Positions 25,376 through 36,966 of a DNA stretch of 64,000 nt are shown here, in pieces. Source of the stretch: Berghia stephanieae (lineage: Eukaryota > Mollusca > Gastropoda > Nudibranchia > Aeolidiidae); the NCBI GenBank assembly GCA_034508935.3, contig CM067445.1, positions 47,926,553 through 47,990,552 of the forward strand, written 5' to 3'. The first letter of the stretch is position 1. Each line of letters starts with the position of its first letter. A program made the position numbers and the translations under genes. The notes below the pieces were generated by a model. The model worked only from the letters and a program-made list of their open reading frames with translations, was not told where the DNA came from and did not search any database.

Positions 25376-25592
25376 ACCATCCACCATCAATTCCAAACAA
25401 CGCCATATAACACATTATAATTACCACGAAATTTACGTTGGGCGCCATTGTAATATGTTTGAGAATAGTGAGTGCCGCTATGGCAGGCAGGCTTCTTGCA
25501 GTGTTGTTAGTATCTTGCAGTCGAATACTCTCTGTGTGTTTGGTAGTGACTGTGTGTTATATGGCTTGTTTGGAATTAATGGTGGATCGCGT
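25376..25592. repeat. Imperfect inverted repeat, ~45-bp arms
   Basis: ATCCACCATCAATTCCAAAC then CGCCATATAACACA at 25,379-25,414 is inverted at 25,547-25,590 (TGTGTTATATGGC then GTTTGGAATTAATGGTGGAT). The 130-bp interior holds another GGCGCCATTGTAATATG block. A small foldback element is the simplest reading. Confidence 0.6.
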
Positions 25593-25610
25593 TAAACGAA
25601 TAGAAAAAGA

Positions 25611-25614
<4 letters not shown>

Positions 25615-25654
<40 letters not shown>

Positions 25655-25716
25655 GGAGAGAGAGATAGAGAGAGAGAGAGAGGAGAGAGAGAGAGGGAGA
25701 GAGAGAGAGAGAGAGC
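25615..25716. repeat. (GA)n microsatellite
   Basis: About 100 bp of GA repeat with periodic GG interruptions. Confidence 0.97.
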
Positions 25717-26114
25717 AAGCAAGACAAAGTGCTTATTTTGCGCCTGAGTTGATTGAAGTTTTCTCATAACGCAATGCTCAGGGTTGTATTAGATCCTTAG
25801 TAGAAAGGGGCGTCACTGTCAAATAAACAAAAAAATAACGCACTATTAAATGTTGTTTTCTAATAGTAATTAATACTTTATTGAAATAATTAATAGTTCC
25901 GATTATTAATCGCTTTCTCAACGTGAGTCGGGAGGCGAATGACGTGGAATCAATAAGCGCTACCTGTTTTATCCCCCCCCCCCCCCTCTCGTACGTGGTA
26001 TACTCCACGACGAGCAGCATGCCGAAAGAAGGACGGAGTGAGAAAGCAATAAAGAAATAAAAAGTGCAATTAAAAAAAAAAAAAAACACACACAAGGATT
26101 AAATCATCCTACTA

Positions 26115-26209
<95 letters not shown>

Positions 26210-26217
26210 GCATTATT

Positions 26218-26255
<38 letters not shown>

Positions 26256-26328
26256 TATCATTATCATTATTATCTCATTTTTCTTCTTCTTCTTCTTCTT
26301 CTTCTTCTTATTATTATTATTATTATTA

Positions 26329-26360
<32 letters not shown>

Positions 26361-26425
26361 TATTATTATTATTTTATTATTATTATTTTTGTTATGTTGT
26401 TTTTATTATTATATTATTATTATTT
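26115..26425. repeat. (TTA)n, (ATC)n, (TTC)n compound array
   Basis: TTA units, then ATC, TTC and TTA again, over about 310 bp. Confidence 0.97.
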
Positions 26426-26428
26426 GTT

Positions 26429-26470
26429 ATGTCGGCTGAGAATAGTGATGCGGTTCAGAATAAACCACTG
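26429..26470 (+). CDS. Possible 14-codon first exon, unproven
   Basis: ATG opens MSAENSDAVQNKPL and runs straight into GTGAGT, a strong donor. No downstream exon with matching phase was recognised, and a 42-bp open frame is easily chance. Confidence 0.15.
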
Positions 26471-27276
26471 GTGAGTTTATCTCGAGCTAGTGGTACACTT
26501 TTCGGCTTTTGGTGATATACAAATTAGTCACAAAACTGAAGGGTCGCTTCTTCCTTCTTCCGCTTACTAATGATGTGTACCAGATGGAAGGATTTGTAGC
26601 TAATTTTGATAAGCATAATACGTACCGAGAGAGATATATATCGGCCGTTTTCAAAATAACGCCAAATTCGAGTCCTCCAATTTTTGAAAAGTCAAGTATT
26701 TCCAACATACTCATTATTTTGTGTATGCTTTTTGTGATATGTATGCGACATAAAATTGTAATAACAGGGCTTAATGAGTTTTCATTAGTCACTTATTTAA
26801 GTATTTGTGAATTACAATCTACATGTGACTCATTCCTGTTACGCTTAAAAAAATATGTCACATTACATAAGTTAACACATTTTTGGACAACTATTGAAAT
26901 AAAACATTGAAAAACAATAAACACAGAGCATTGATACTAATTTTGACAACAAAATGACATTTATTGTTTTACAAAAGGCATTCAGAAATCAGTTTTTGAA
27001 AACAAAGGATATTATTTGAGCAATCATCATCTCCAAAAATTTATAGGAAAATGACAAAAATAAAAATTGTTTACCATAGTCTAGGTATATAAGTGTTAAC
27101 CCACCACAAATAATATTTCCTTTCAAGTATTAATATTTAGCATGAAAAACACGAAAAAGTCATTCTTAACAGGAATGAATTTGTGTAACAGGAATGAGTT
27201 TTCTGTTACAGGAATGAGTAATTACAACATATTTATTCGAAAGGATTATAAATTCAATACCCTTAGTGATTGAAAC

Positions 27277-29160
27277 TCAGAAGGGGAACAAAATGGTTAG
27301 GGCGCCTATACGATGATTTGGGGCATATGTTGGTAGAGACCCACAAAAGAGCACCAACATTGTTAAATTCAGGATACTCTTTCGTGGCAGTTCGGAATGT
27401 TTGGATAAACAGACAAAAGAGGCATTTTTAAAACAATGGAAAGAGCGAGAAGCTACCACATACCCATGTATGATTTTGGTTTACTTAATGACATAACGCC
27501 CAGTTTGAACAACTCTTCCAAGGTATCTTTATCACCTATGTTAACATCGGGAATATAAAGGTCCAAGTTTGTGACAAAAATTCAACAACTGTCTGGATGT
27601 TGTCATTGAGTGAAGCAAGGTTTGAATCTGACAAATAATGGTCCTTGTGTAAAGCCAGCTCTTGTATCAATCTTACTGTATTTCGTCTGTTTAAGTGTCT
27701 TTGCCAAATGCATACACTGCACCACAGGCAGGTTGGCAATCCCCATCGGCCCTCAGCTTGACTGGAAATAACTGTTTCCCATCACACAGAGATCTAGGTA
27801 TATCATTTGAAATTAAATGTGTACACCTATTGTCAATACCAATGCGAGTTTTGATTACACTTCTGCTGGCCCCAACTATTTCACAAACACGTAATGCTTG
27901 ATTTTCACATTCATCAACCACTTCAACAAATGATTTGTATTCATTCAATCTTTTGAGAAAACCATTGTAATCGATTTTAGTCGGCATCACCTTAATGTTT
28001 ATGTCATCTTGGTCATGTTCATCCCTTGAATCACTGTTTAAGTCAACCGGTGCAACTTCAGGCATGTCTCCATCATTACCTTTGAAAACCTGTTGCTTCA
28101 AATCACTTTGTAGAAATGAATGAAATTTCATTGATGTGACCAACAACATTATTGAACATTCTTGACTCCTTTTCTCCAAAGCGCTGAAGTAAGCATGTTA
28201 ATGTTTTCACATTTTTTACATGCACATGTTTCTCTGTCCCTTTTTCTTGTAGTAACAACCCAAAATGGCTTAAGTCGGTAGAATGAAGAAAATGACACGT
28301 ATGGGTTGCAAGAGATGTATCGCTTGTACAAATGTGACATTGTATCACATATTTGTCTTATTTGTTTCTTGACTTTATTTCTTGTTTTTGCATTTCTCTT
28401 TCCTGGAGCTAATTTAGAAGTGTCACCTTTCAGGACAAAATCTCTTACTATTTGCTTGACAAGATCTGGACATTTTGGAGGCATTTGACGTCGTTTCCGA
28501 ATTTTTCAAGAAATTATATTTTTTGAGAGTCATACCAGCTGCCAGATGTTTCACGGATGTGTACATGTGCCTTTTGTTCCTCAAATGTTTGATGTCTTAT
28601 AGGAGTGCAAAATGATTTTGTAATGTTCTTTTCACTTTTTTGTTTTTTCTGCTATCTTTCAAAAGTTTTTCTAGTTTTTGATCGGGGTGTCAACGAAAGT
28701 TTTTTTTATTTTTAATGACCTGTCCAAGCGCTTTTTGTACTTTTCGGATTTCTTTTTCGATTGAGAAAGAGAAGACAGCCTTTTCACTTCTTCAAAACTT
28801 TGGTTTTTCAACATTTAGGTTTCATTGGCTGTTTTAGTAGCTTGATATCTTTGACGAGAGACATACTGGAGTGGAGATTTTGAGTGTGAGGATGGAGTGT
28901 AACTCAGGTCAAGATTTTGCTGTTTCCGATTTGTATTGTGTGTGTGATAATTTTTTATCCAATTCTTTCTCTGTTTGCGTTGTTCATTTGGTGTCTTATC
29001 TTTTATGGACTTTTTTCCATTCGATTTGTCGCTCTGGTATTTGTCTTGTTCTTTTTTTAAGATTAACAGCACGTCGAATAGGAACTCCGTCTCGTCTTTG
29101 ACGGTAAAGTCGTTGCCCTTGGCTGACATCATGGCTTTTTTGGCCTTTGTGATAAGAAAA
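27277..29160 (-). pseudogene. Decayed OTU-like protein gene of a multicopy invertebrate family
   Basis: Open segments read in order on the minus strand. The first is a basic Lys/Ser/Gln-rich N-terminal part. A segment with KLAPGKRNAKTRNKVKKQIR and then YRLKPFWVV and RDRETCACKKCENI (a Cys cluster) follows. Next comes an acidic linker, then an OTU-like protease core with DGDCQPACGAVYAFG (the DG-x-C catalytic-Cys signature) and a later PNHFVPLL (the catalytic-His context). From memory, this domain order resembles a high-copy uncharacterised protein family of corals, molluscs and other invertebrates. The reading is broken in several places, so it looks dead. It sits among the GTAACAGGAATGAG repeats and may be their element's own gene. 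Confidence 0.55.
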
Positions 29161-29629
29161 CAAAATAAAACAATCGTTACAACAAAGCTATGACCCTTGA
29201 AAATGAACAATAATATCAAGTTACATTTCGCCACCCTCATTCCTATTACAAAACAAGGTGTAACATGAATAAAGTCAAGAAACAAAGAAGACTATTATGT
29301 GATACAATGTCACATTTGTACAAGCGATACCGGGCCGTTAAAATCATAGTAATCATCTAAAATGTATCTGAGCCTAACAGGCAACAAACTATGTTTGGAC
29401 ATTAGGCATTTGGTATTGGCAAGGTAACTTTGCACTAAAAAATAATCTTTCAGCAATGGAAGGAATTAATATGTAAACAATAAAAATTGTTTTTAATGGT
29501 AACGTTGTAACAATGAATGTTACCACTTCAATGGACATAGGCCTGTAACACTTCAGTGGTTTACAAAACACTTTACCAAACACATCCTTATGAAACAAAA
29601 GAATATGCTATGAATCGATAAACCATGTG

Positions 29630-29905
29630 GAGGCGCCGTGGCCGAGTGGTTACCGAAAGGGACTCCCGACTTGGAGATAACAGGTTCGAAAACCTCCACA
29701 ACCATAGAGTGGTTTCCTTAATCAGGGAAATTCATTCCGGTTGCTTCACTTTGCTTCACCCAGGTGTATAGTATGGTACCAGTGCTGCTGTGGAATGTAA
29801 TTTGCTACAGACCAACCTCGTATTCATAAGTTAAATGTCTGTTTCATGCTACAGAAACAGGGATAAGCTCCGATTCTATGGGCCATTATGCTCCAAAGGA
29901 CTTAG
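29630..29905 (+). repeat. SINE with tRNA(Leu/Ser)-like head
   Basis: GCCGTGGCCGAGTGGTTA is a textbook class II tRNA A-box region and CAGGTTCGAAAACCTCC a matching box B. The central CACCCAGGTGTATAGTATGG resembles the centre of family A (CTCAGGTGTAAAATGAGTAC). The tail (GTTTCATGCTACAGAAACAG, GGGATAAGCTCCG) is that of family C. The element thus combines modules seen in two other families. Confidence 0.85.
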
Positions 29906-30035
29906 TGACAATAAAACATGTGTTTCATTTTAAGAAAGTTCACATTCCTCATTCCTGTTACTCATTCCTGTTATGTTTTCCTCATTCCTGTTACATCCCT
30001 CATTCCTGTTACAAAACAAGGTGTAACAGGAATGA

Positions 30036-30821
30036 GTAACAACAAGATATGAAGTGAATAGAAAAGTGCCAGAAGACAATAGAGAATAAAAATTTTTTCG
30101 CGGCGGTGGTGGGGTTTGAACCTGCGACCTTATTGGTACGACAACTCCGCCTGGCAGGTGAGAGCGTGGCTCTACCGTGTGAGCTATCCACGAACACAAA
30201 AATATTCGTTTCAAACTCAAAGTCATTACTAGATCCCTCTCTCACCCACTTCTTGAGACCGCCGATTCGTTCGTACACCACCATCGCGAATAATTTTGAC
30301 CAGCAGTTAAGCTTAATAGCCAATATTCTCAACACAAACATATAACATAGAAACGATTGAGACATTGAGTATGCTCCGGTGTATGGGGTGAATTTTTAAT
30401 TCAGAAAAGTGAGTGGAGCAGGCACTTATGTTGGTAACAACAAGATATGAAGTGAATAGAAAAGTGCCAGAAGACAATAGAGAATAAAAATTTTTTCGCG
30501 GCGGTGGTGGGGTTTGAACCTGCGACCTTATTGGTACGACAACTCCGCCTGGCAGGTGAGAGCGTGGCTCTACCGTGTGAGCTATCCACGAACACAAAAA
30601 TATTCGTTTCAAACTCAAAGTCATTACTAGATCCCTCTCTCACCCACTTCTTGAGACCGCCGATTCGTTCGTACACCACCATCGCGAATAATTTTGACCA
30701 GCAGTTAAGCTTAATAGCCAATATTCTCAACACAAACATATAACATAGAAACGATTGAGACATTGAGTATGCTCCGGTGTATGGGGTGAATTTTTAATTC
30801 AGAAAAGTGAGTGGAGCAGGC
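30036..30821 (-). repeat. 398-bp tRNA-like unit, copies 1 and 2 (inverted)
   Basis: Two head-to-tail copies that look near-identical. Each contains a pol III-like stretch (TGGATAGCTCACACGGTAGA and GGTTCAAACCCC about 64 bp apart) reading on the minus strand. The 120- and 103-residue open frames, repeated every 398 bp, cross the tRNA-like segment in both directions and are not proteins. Confidence 0.9.
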
Positions 30822-30830
30822 AAAAAAAAA

Positions 30831-32514
30831 ATTTTTTATTCTCTATTGTCTTCTGGCACTTTTCTATTCACTTCATATCTTGTTGTTACCAACATAAGTG
30901 CCTGCTCCACTCACTTTTCTGAATTAAAAATTCACCCCATACACCGGAGCATACTCAATGTCTCAATCGTTTCTATGTTATATGTTTGTGTTGAGAATAT
31001 TGGCTATTAAGCTTAACTGCTGGTCAAAATTATTCGCGATGGTGGTGTACGAACGAATCGGCGGTCTCAAGAAGTGGGTGAGAGAGGGATCTAGTAATGA
31101 CTTTGAGTTTGAAACGAATATTTTTGTGTTCGTGGATAGCTCACACGGTAGAGCCACGCTCTCACCTGCCAGGCGGAGTTGTCGTACCAATAAGGTCGCA
31201 GGTTCAAACCCCACCACCGCCGCGAAAAAATTTTTATTCTCTATTGTCTTCTGGCACTTTTCTATTCACTTCATATCTTGTTGTTACCAACATAGTGCCT
31301 GCTCCACTCACTTTTCTGAATTAAAAATTCACCCCATACACCGGAGCATACTCAATGTCTCAATCGTTTCTATGTTATATGTTTGTGTTGAGAATATTGG
31401 CTATTAAGCTTAACTGCTGGTCAAAATTATTCGCGATGGTGGTGTACGAACGAATCGGCGGTCTCAAGAAGTGGGTGAGAGAGGGATCTAGTAATGACTT
31501 TGAGTTTGAAACGAATATTTTTGTGTTCGTGGATAGCTCACACGGTAGAGCCACGCTCTCACCTGCCAGGCGGAGTTGTCGTACCAATAAGGTCGCAGGT
31601 TCAAACCCCACCACCGCCGCGAAAAAATTTTTATTCTCTATTGTCTTCTGGCACTTTTCTATTCACTTCATATCTTGTTGTTACCAACATAAGTGCCTGC
31701 TCCACTCACTTTTCTGAATTAAAAATTCACCCCATACACCGGAGCATACTCAATGTCTCAATCGTTTCTATGTTATATGTTTGTGTTGAGAATATTGGCT
31801 ATTAAGCTTAACTGCTGGTCAAAATTATTCGCGATGGTGGTGTACGAACGAATCGGCGGTCTCAAGAAGTGGGTGAGAGAGGGATCTAGTAATGACTTTG
31901 AGTTTGAAACGAATATTTTTGTGTTCGTGGATAGCTCACACGGTAGAGCCACGCTCTCACCTGCCAGGCGGAGTTGTCGTACCAATAAGGTCGCAGGTTC
32001 AAACCCCACCACCGCCGCGAAAAAATTTTTATTCTCTATTGTCTTCTGGCACTTTTCTATTCACTTCATATCTTGTTGTTACCAACATAAGTGCCTGCTC
32101 CACTCACTTTTCTGAATTAAAAATTCACCCCATACACCGGAGCATACTCAATGTCTCAATCGTTTCTATGTTATATGTTTGTGTTGAGAATATTGGCTAT
32201 TAAGCTTAACTGCTGGTCAAAATTATTCGCGATGGTGGTGTACGAACGAATCGGCGGTCTCAAGAAGTGGGTGAGAGAGGGATCTAGTAATGACTTTGAG
32301 TTTGAAACGAATATTTTTGTGTTCGTGGATAGCTCACACGGTAGAGCCACGCTCTCACCTGCCAGGCGGAGTTGTCGTACCAATAAGGTCGCAGGTTCAA
32401 ACCCCACCACCGCCGCGAAAAAATTTTTATTCTCTATTGTCTTCTGGCACTTTTCTATTCACTTCATTTCTTGTTGTTACCAACATAAGTGCCTGCTCCA
32501 CTCACTTTTCTGAA
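30831..32514 (+). repeat. 398-bp tRNA-like unit, copies 3 to 6 (direct)
   Basis: Four head-to-tail copies with periods of 397, 398 and 398 bp and almost no differences. A one-base loss near 31,292 and a substitution in the last copy are the ones I saw. Together with copies 1-2 this makes inverted arms of about 790 bp with a ~80-bp spacer. The left flank has AACAGGAATGAGT at 30,025 and the right flank has it again at 32,513, as expected for a 13-bp target duplication. Because that motif is itself repeated here, the duplication is not proven. Confidence 0.9.
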
Positions 32515-32519
32515 CAGGA

Positions 32520-34365
32520 ATGAGTGTAACAGGGATGAGTTTATCTCGCTTCGATTCATACTATCCCTAAAATATGATTTACTCCAACATTAAAGTATGA
32601 CTATTATTTAGAGCCTTAAAAAAGCTATAAACTGATACTTTTTATTTTTAATACAAGTTCTTATTTAAATAACAAGCCCTGGTAACAGGAATGAGGGTCA
32701 TGGTCTAATGTTGAACATTACTCACCATTCTTGAAGCGGTGTTGAACTGGAAATAACACTGAATGAAAAAATCATGTGTTTGTAGTTTCGGCCGTGATGG
32801 AAAAGGGGTAGCTACGGCGAGAAAACATTGTTAGTTGCACTTCTATTGTTAAGAGGATTTTAATTGGTTAATTTTCATTGCAGTTACAGGAATGAGTAGC
32901 CCCCTTGGGGACAGACTTTATTAATATATAATAAAACTTTAAAAAGTCTGATTATTACAAACTTTTATGAGGATGTTAGAAGATGGCAATTTGCATCAGG
33001 TGAATTCATAGGTGTATACAACAAGACACTCCATTTTGTTAAAAATTCGACTTAAAGCCGTCATGCAAAAAAAAGGACAGGGTATTTTCCTCTACCCCAG
33101 TCAATACAAAACGTCATAACTATCCTGAATCTCTCTCGATTTTCGTTTTTTTATGTTTCATACAAGTTAGTAATGTGTAGTGAGACTGTGTAAGCAAGTA
33201 TTTGCTAACAATATATGCATCAAATATTTCAAAGATCCAATTTTCGTCACAGGACAGGAATTTGGCAGATTTTTGAAAAAGGCCGATATGCATCTGAGAA
33301 GCTTTGTTTAGTTCAGAAGTCACAAGTAATATTTTGTTAACATTTTACTTGCATATTTACAATAGACAGTATGAGCAATCAGATGACGGTGCTTCATAAA
33401 TAAAACACTGAAAAAAATTAGTATACCTATATTAATTCTAAAAAGAATAAAATACTAATCATTACGCAACGTTTGAAACTCAAAACTCTTGCCAAAAAGT
33501 GTTTTAAGTGTTAATTTCGATGATTGAAGACAAGTTTTGAGGCAGAAACACCCCATGTTAAGTATTTTAGTTTGTCTTGTTTTTGTTTTTATGTTTTATT
33601 TTTGTTTTGTTTTTGTGTTTTTTTTAATGCTATTTTTCCCCCGTTTCTTTCTTTCTTTATATTTGTTGTGTTTTTTTCGGGGAGGGCTGTTTCGTTTTCT
33701 TTTGTTGTTGTTGTTGTTGGTGTTGTTGTTGTTGTTGTTGTTGTTTGTATTTATTATTCTGTTTGTTGTTTTGTTTTGTTTTCATTTTTAGGATGCTGAT
33801 TGTTTGATTTAGTTTTGTTTTTAAGCTATTACACGTATTTTGTTCAACGCTCGTGTGGGGGTTGGGGGGGGGGGGGGGTCACATTCACTCCATACATCTG
33901 CACTCCGTCTTGATCAAACCAAGAAAGCAAAAGGAAAACATCGTCAGCCAGCCCGTCAGTCAGTGTGTTCTTTGGTTTCTCTCTTTACTAACATTTCCAG
34001 ACCCGTTGCGATCTCTTTACAGGTCACAATTCCCATTTCCGTGAATGTCTTCTGATCATCATTCCCTAATATTGTCGTACTCTGAAAAATATAAATATAT
34101 TTCATATTTTAAATTCTGACCAGAAAATCATCCTTCAGATATCAGTCGATTAAAATGACTTTTATCCAGAATAAAAATTTTAATTTTTTTTTTTTCGTTT
34201 GTATGTTTGGTTGTTTTTGTTGTTGTTGTTTGTTTTCTTATGGTTTGTTTTTGGTTTTGTTTTATCAGAGTACGGCAGAATACTCCTCTTCTTTTTTTTT
34301 TCCACTCGTAGTATGAAACAAAATTAAGATTAAGGGTTCCAATAAAAAAAGGAGAAGAAAAATAA
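32520..34365. other. No gene seen; (TTG)n and G run
   Basis: AT-rich DNA with GTTTT and TTG repeats at 33,570-33,780 and a run of 13 G at 33,866. Frames here are low-complexity Phe/Val/Leu. Confidence 0.4.
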
Positions 34366-34513
34366 TTCCAACTTTTTATATAGAGCAATACTCACGAAAA
34401 GTGCTCAAAGAGCTTTACATGTAGTCCTAATCAACAGTGACATTTAACATGTAAGGCGAGCCGTCATGCCTGTCAGGCGATATTTCAAAAACAAATTAAA
34501 ATTCGACAGACAT
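34366..34513 (-). repeat. SINE family A, tail half only
   Basis: Tail through the GCCTGTCAGGCGATATT block; the centre and head are lost just after ATTCGACAGA. Confidence 0.8.
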
Positions 34514-34721
34514 TTAAAGTCAAAGGGTAAATGAATCCAAGCGAGATCTACCTAAAAAACACTTGTCAAATATAGACAAAGCAATCTATGAATTATTGCA
34601 TTAATGTAAGACAAAGTTCAAGGGCCTAAAGGCGAAACCAAAAAAGGTCTGGTGTGTAGGTATTTTTCTTTCTTTTCTTTCTTTTTTTTTTCTTCTTTTT
34701 TTTTTTTTTTTTTTTGGGTAC

Positions 34722-34998
34722 AGTTTTGTTGTCCTTGGTTCGGGTCTCTCCCTGAGCGGCTCAAAGTTGAGTCCTTGTAAAAGGCTCTTTACTAACATTC
34801 TCTCACACCACTCATGTATAAAATGAGGACCTGGCCGATAACAACATTGTCTCTCTCGAAAGAAAAAAAATGTAATATCGCTGACAGGCCTCACGTCTCG
34901 CACTACATGTTAATTGTTGTTGTTGGCCAGGGACCCCTTGTAAAGCATTTTGAGTACGTTTAGTGGATATTGCGCTATATCCAAGGTCAAGTTTCACA
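34722..34998 (+). repeat. SINE family A, head truncated
   Basis: Starts in the box B region (CTTGGTTCGGGTCTC) after a run of T and continues through centre, GCTGACAGGCC block and a good tail. It faces the truncated copy 200 bp upstream. Confidence 0.88.
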
Positions 34999-35401
34999 GT
35001 TAAAAAAAAATATCACGGAGTTTGCTGTCCTGTTTGTTCAGTCACAGTACCCTTTTCTTTAATTCTTCGCCTCATAAACTTACTGTCTTTATAGGATTGG
35101 TCATATTGGTAAATATCATTATCATCTATGTTGATGTTGATGGTAAATATGCATCTTCCTGTGCTGTTCATTGCTCATCTGTTCATCCATTCGTCTCTCT
35201 TATTTGCTTTTCTACATGAACATATCAGGGTGCCCACCATTATTTCATGTTTGAGGTGCAAATGTCCAAAATCTACCAATCGATCAGTAAAATGTGGTGA
35301 ACATTAATTTGGGAACCTAAGATTATCAACTAATTTGTAGAGATTGGTTCTGTTATTCATTCTTATTTTGGTAATTCCATTTATTTATATATTTATTTGC
35401 A

Positions 35402-36312
35402 CTCGCTTCTTCTTCTATCTTCTTCTTCTCTTCTTCTTCTCTTCTCTTCTTCTTTTTCCTTCTTTCTTCTTCTTCTTCTCTTCTTTTCTTCTTCTTCTCT
35501 TCTTTTTCTTCTTCCTCTTCTTCTTCTCTTTCTTCTTCTTCTTCTTTCTTTCTTCTTCTTCTTCTCTCTTTCTTCTTTCTTTTCTTCTCTTCTTTCTTCT
35601 CTTCTTCTTCTTCTTCTTCTTCTTCTTCTTCTTCTTCTTCTTCTTCTTCTTCTTCTCTTCTTCTTCTCTTCTTTCTTCTTCTTCCTTCTTCTTCTTCTTC
35701 TTCTTCTTCTCCTTCTTCTTCTCTCTTCTTTCTTCTTCTTCTTCTTCTTCTTCTTCTTCTTCTCTTTTCTTCTTCTTTCTTCTTCTTCTTCTCTCTTTTC
35801 TTCTTCTCTTCTTCTTCTTCTTCTTTCTTCTTCTTCTTCTTCTCTTCTTTCTTCTTCTTCTTCTTCTTCTTCTTCTTCTTCTTTCTCTTCTTTTCTTCTT
35901 CTCTTCTTCTTCTTCTTCTTCTTCTTCTTTTCTTCTTCTCTTCTTCTTTCTTCTTCTTCTCTTCTTCTTCTTCTTCTTTCTTCTTCTTCTTCTCTTCTTC
36001 TTCTTCTTCTTCTTCTTCTTCCTTCTTCTTCTTCTTCTTCTTCTTCTTCTTCTTCTTCTTCTTTTCTTCTTCTTCTTCTTCTTTCTTCTTCTTCTTCTTC
36101 TTCTTCTTCTTCTTCTTCTTCTTCTCTTCCTTCTTTCTTCCTTCTTCTTCTTCTTCTTCTTCTTCTTCTTCTTCTCTTCTTCTTCTTCTTCTTCTTCTTC
36201 TTCTTTCTTCTTCTTCTCTTCTTCTTTTCTTCTTCTCTTCTTCTTCTCTTCTTCTTCTTCTTCTTCTCTTCTTCTTCTTCTCTCTTCTTTTCTCTTCTTC
36301 TTCTTCTTCTCC
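35402..36312. repeat. ~900-bp polypyrimidine (TTC)n tract
   Basis: Pure C/T on the plus strand, in TTC, TTTC and TCTTC units, with hardly any purine over 900 bp. The 300-350 residue frames are Ser/Phe/Leu or Glu/Lys/Arg artefacts. Mirror-symmetric stretches of this kind form intramolecular triplexes in other systems. Confidence 0.97.
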
Positions 36313-36384
36313 AGTCAGTAACAAAATGGGTATAGACCGTGAAAAAATATACAAACTATCTTGAGCAATCACTGACTCTTTTTC
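36313..36384 (+). repeat. 72-bp segment duplicated at 38.43 kb
   Basis: AGTCAGTAACAAAATGGGTA through ATACAAACTATCTTGAGC, next to the TTC tract. The same block next to a TTC tract lies at 38,430-38,500 with few differences, inside a SINE. Confidence 0.9.
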
Positions 36385-36766
36385 CAGGTCTTGCCGATTC
36401 TTACCAAACATGTATCTGGCCTGTTATCCCCTGTCGGTAGTCTTTTCCTTTTTCTCTCCCAGTTTTCAATTAAATGTCACCCTGCTAATGTCATTGTACG
36501 GTGGATTGCATAAATTATACCCAGATTATCATCATATATATCAAGCGCACACATACTTGTGAGCGCACTCATATTACAGAGTTATAGTTATACGCCGATG
36601 CAGGCCGAACGAACGACTTACCGATCACGTGTTCAATTTTTTCTCGCGTCCTCTCGTCTAATCTCGTCACTCCGGAATAGAAAGAGGAGGTGGAGCTTAT
36701 ATGATATAACGCAATGAAAGTTCTGTCCGATGACGGGTGGGGGGATATCACCTCTCCAAAACTTAC

Positions 36767-36966
36767 CTTATTATATGAGATCTTGAGATTCTTATCCAAT
36801 CATCGATTGCTCGTTTGACAGTTCGCTTGTGAACAGTTAGGAGACCATCTCTTGATTTATGGGCAGGCGGCTTTGCGTAAAGGCGGTGAGTGTTGTATAC
36901 ATCAAAGAGTACCGCTGACCGATGGGTAAATAGTGGTTGTGTAACCCAAAAGCCCTGCCGACTCGA
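36767..36966 (-). other. Unassigned open frame with splice-like ends
   Basis: The frame reads GFWVTQPLFTHRSAVLFDVY onward to DDWIRISRSHII and ends at GTAAGT; CTTACAG lies at its upstream edge. Composition is protein-like. No partner exon or family was recognised, so it may be chance. Confidence 0.2.

Larger units (their letters stand above)
26830..32900. mobile_element. Region of repeated GTAACAGGAATGAG motifs around a decayed gene; possible large DNA transposon
   Basis: The 14-mer or close variants occurs at least a dozen times on both strands: near 26,831 (-), 27,169, 27,187 and 27,207 (+), 29,235 (-), 29,950, 29,963, 29,983 and 30,001 (-), and 30,025, 32,514, 32,529, 32,683 and 32,884 (+). 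I saw none elsewhere in the window. Clusters of short subterminal repeats on both strands are typical of large DNA transposons, whose transposase binds them. Terminal inverted repeats were not identified, so the limits are those of the motifs. Confidence 0.45.

Noticed and set aside
29630-29700. A functional tRNA-Leu or tRNA-Ser gene
   Set aside because: The head continues into a SINE centre and tail, and the acceptor-stem ends do not pair convincingly.
30036-32514. Open frames of 79, 103 and 120 residues recurring every 398 bp on both strands
   Set aside because: They recur because the DNA repeats, run in both directions over the same tRNA-like segment, and give the usual peptide of a translated tRNA-derived head. 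Not a protein family.
35344-36411. Frames of 312-352 residues of Ser/Phe/Leu or Glu/Lys/Arg
   Set aside because: Translation of a pure TTC/GAA microsatellite; stops are simply absent from that sequence.
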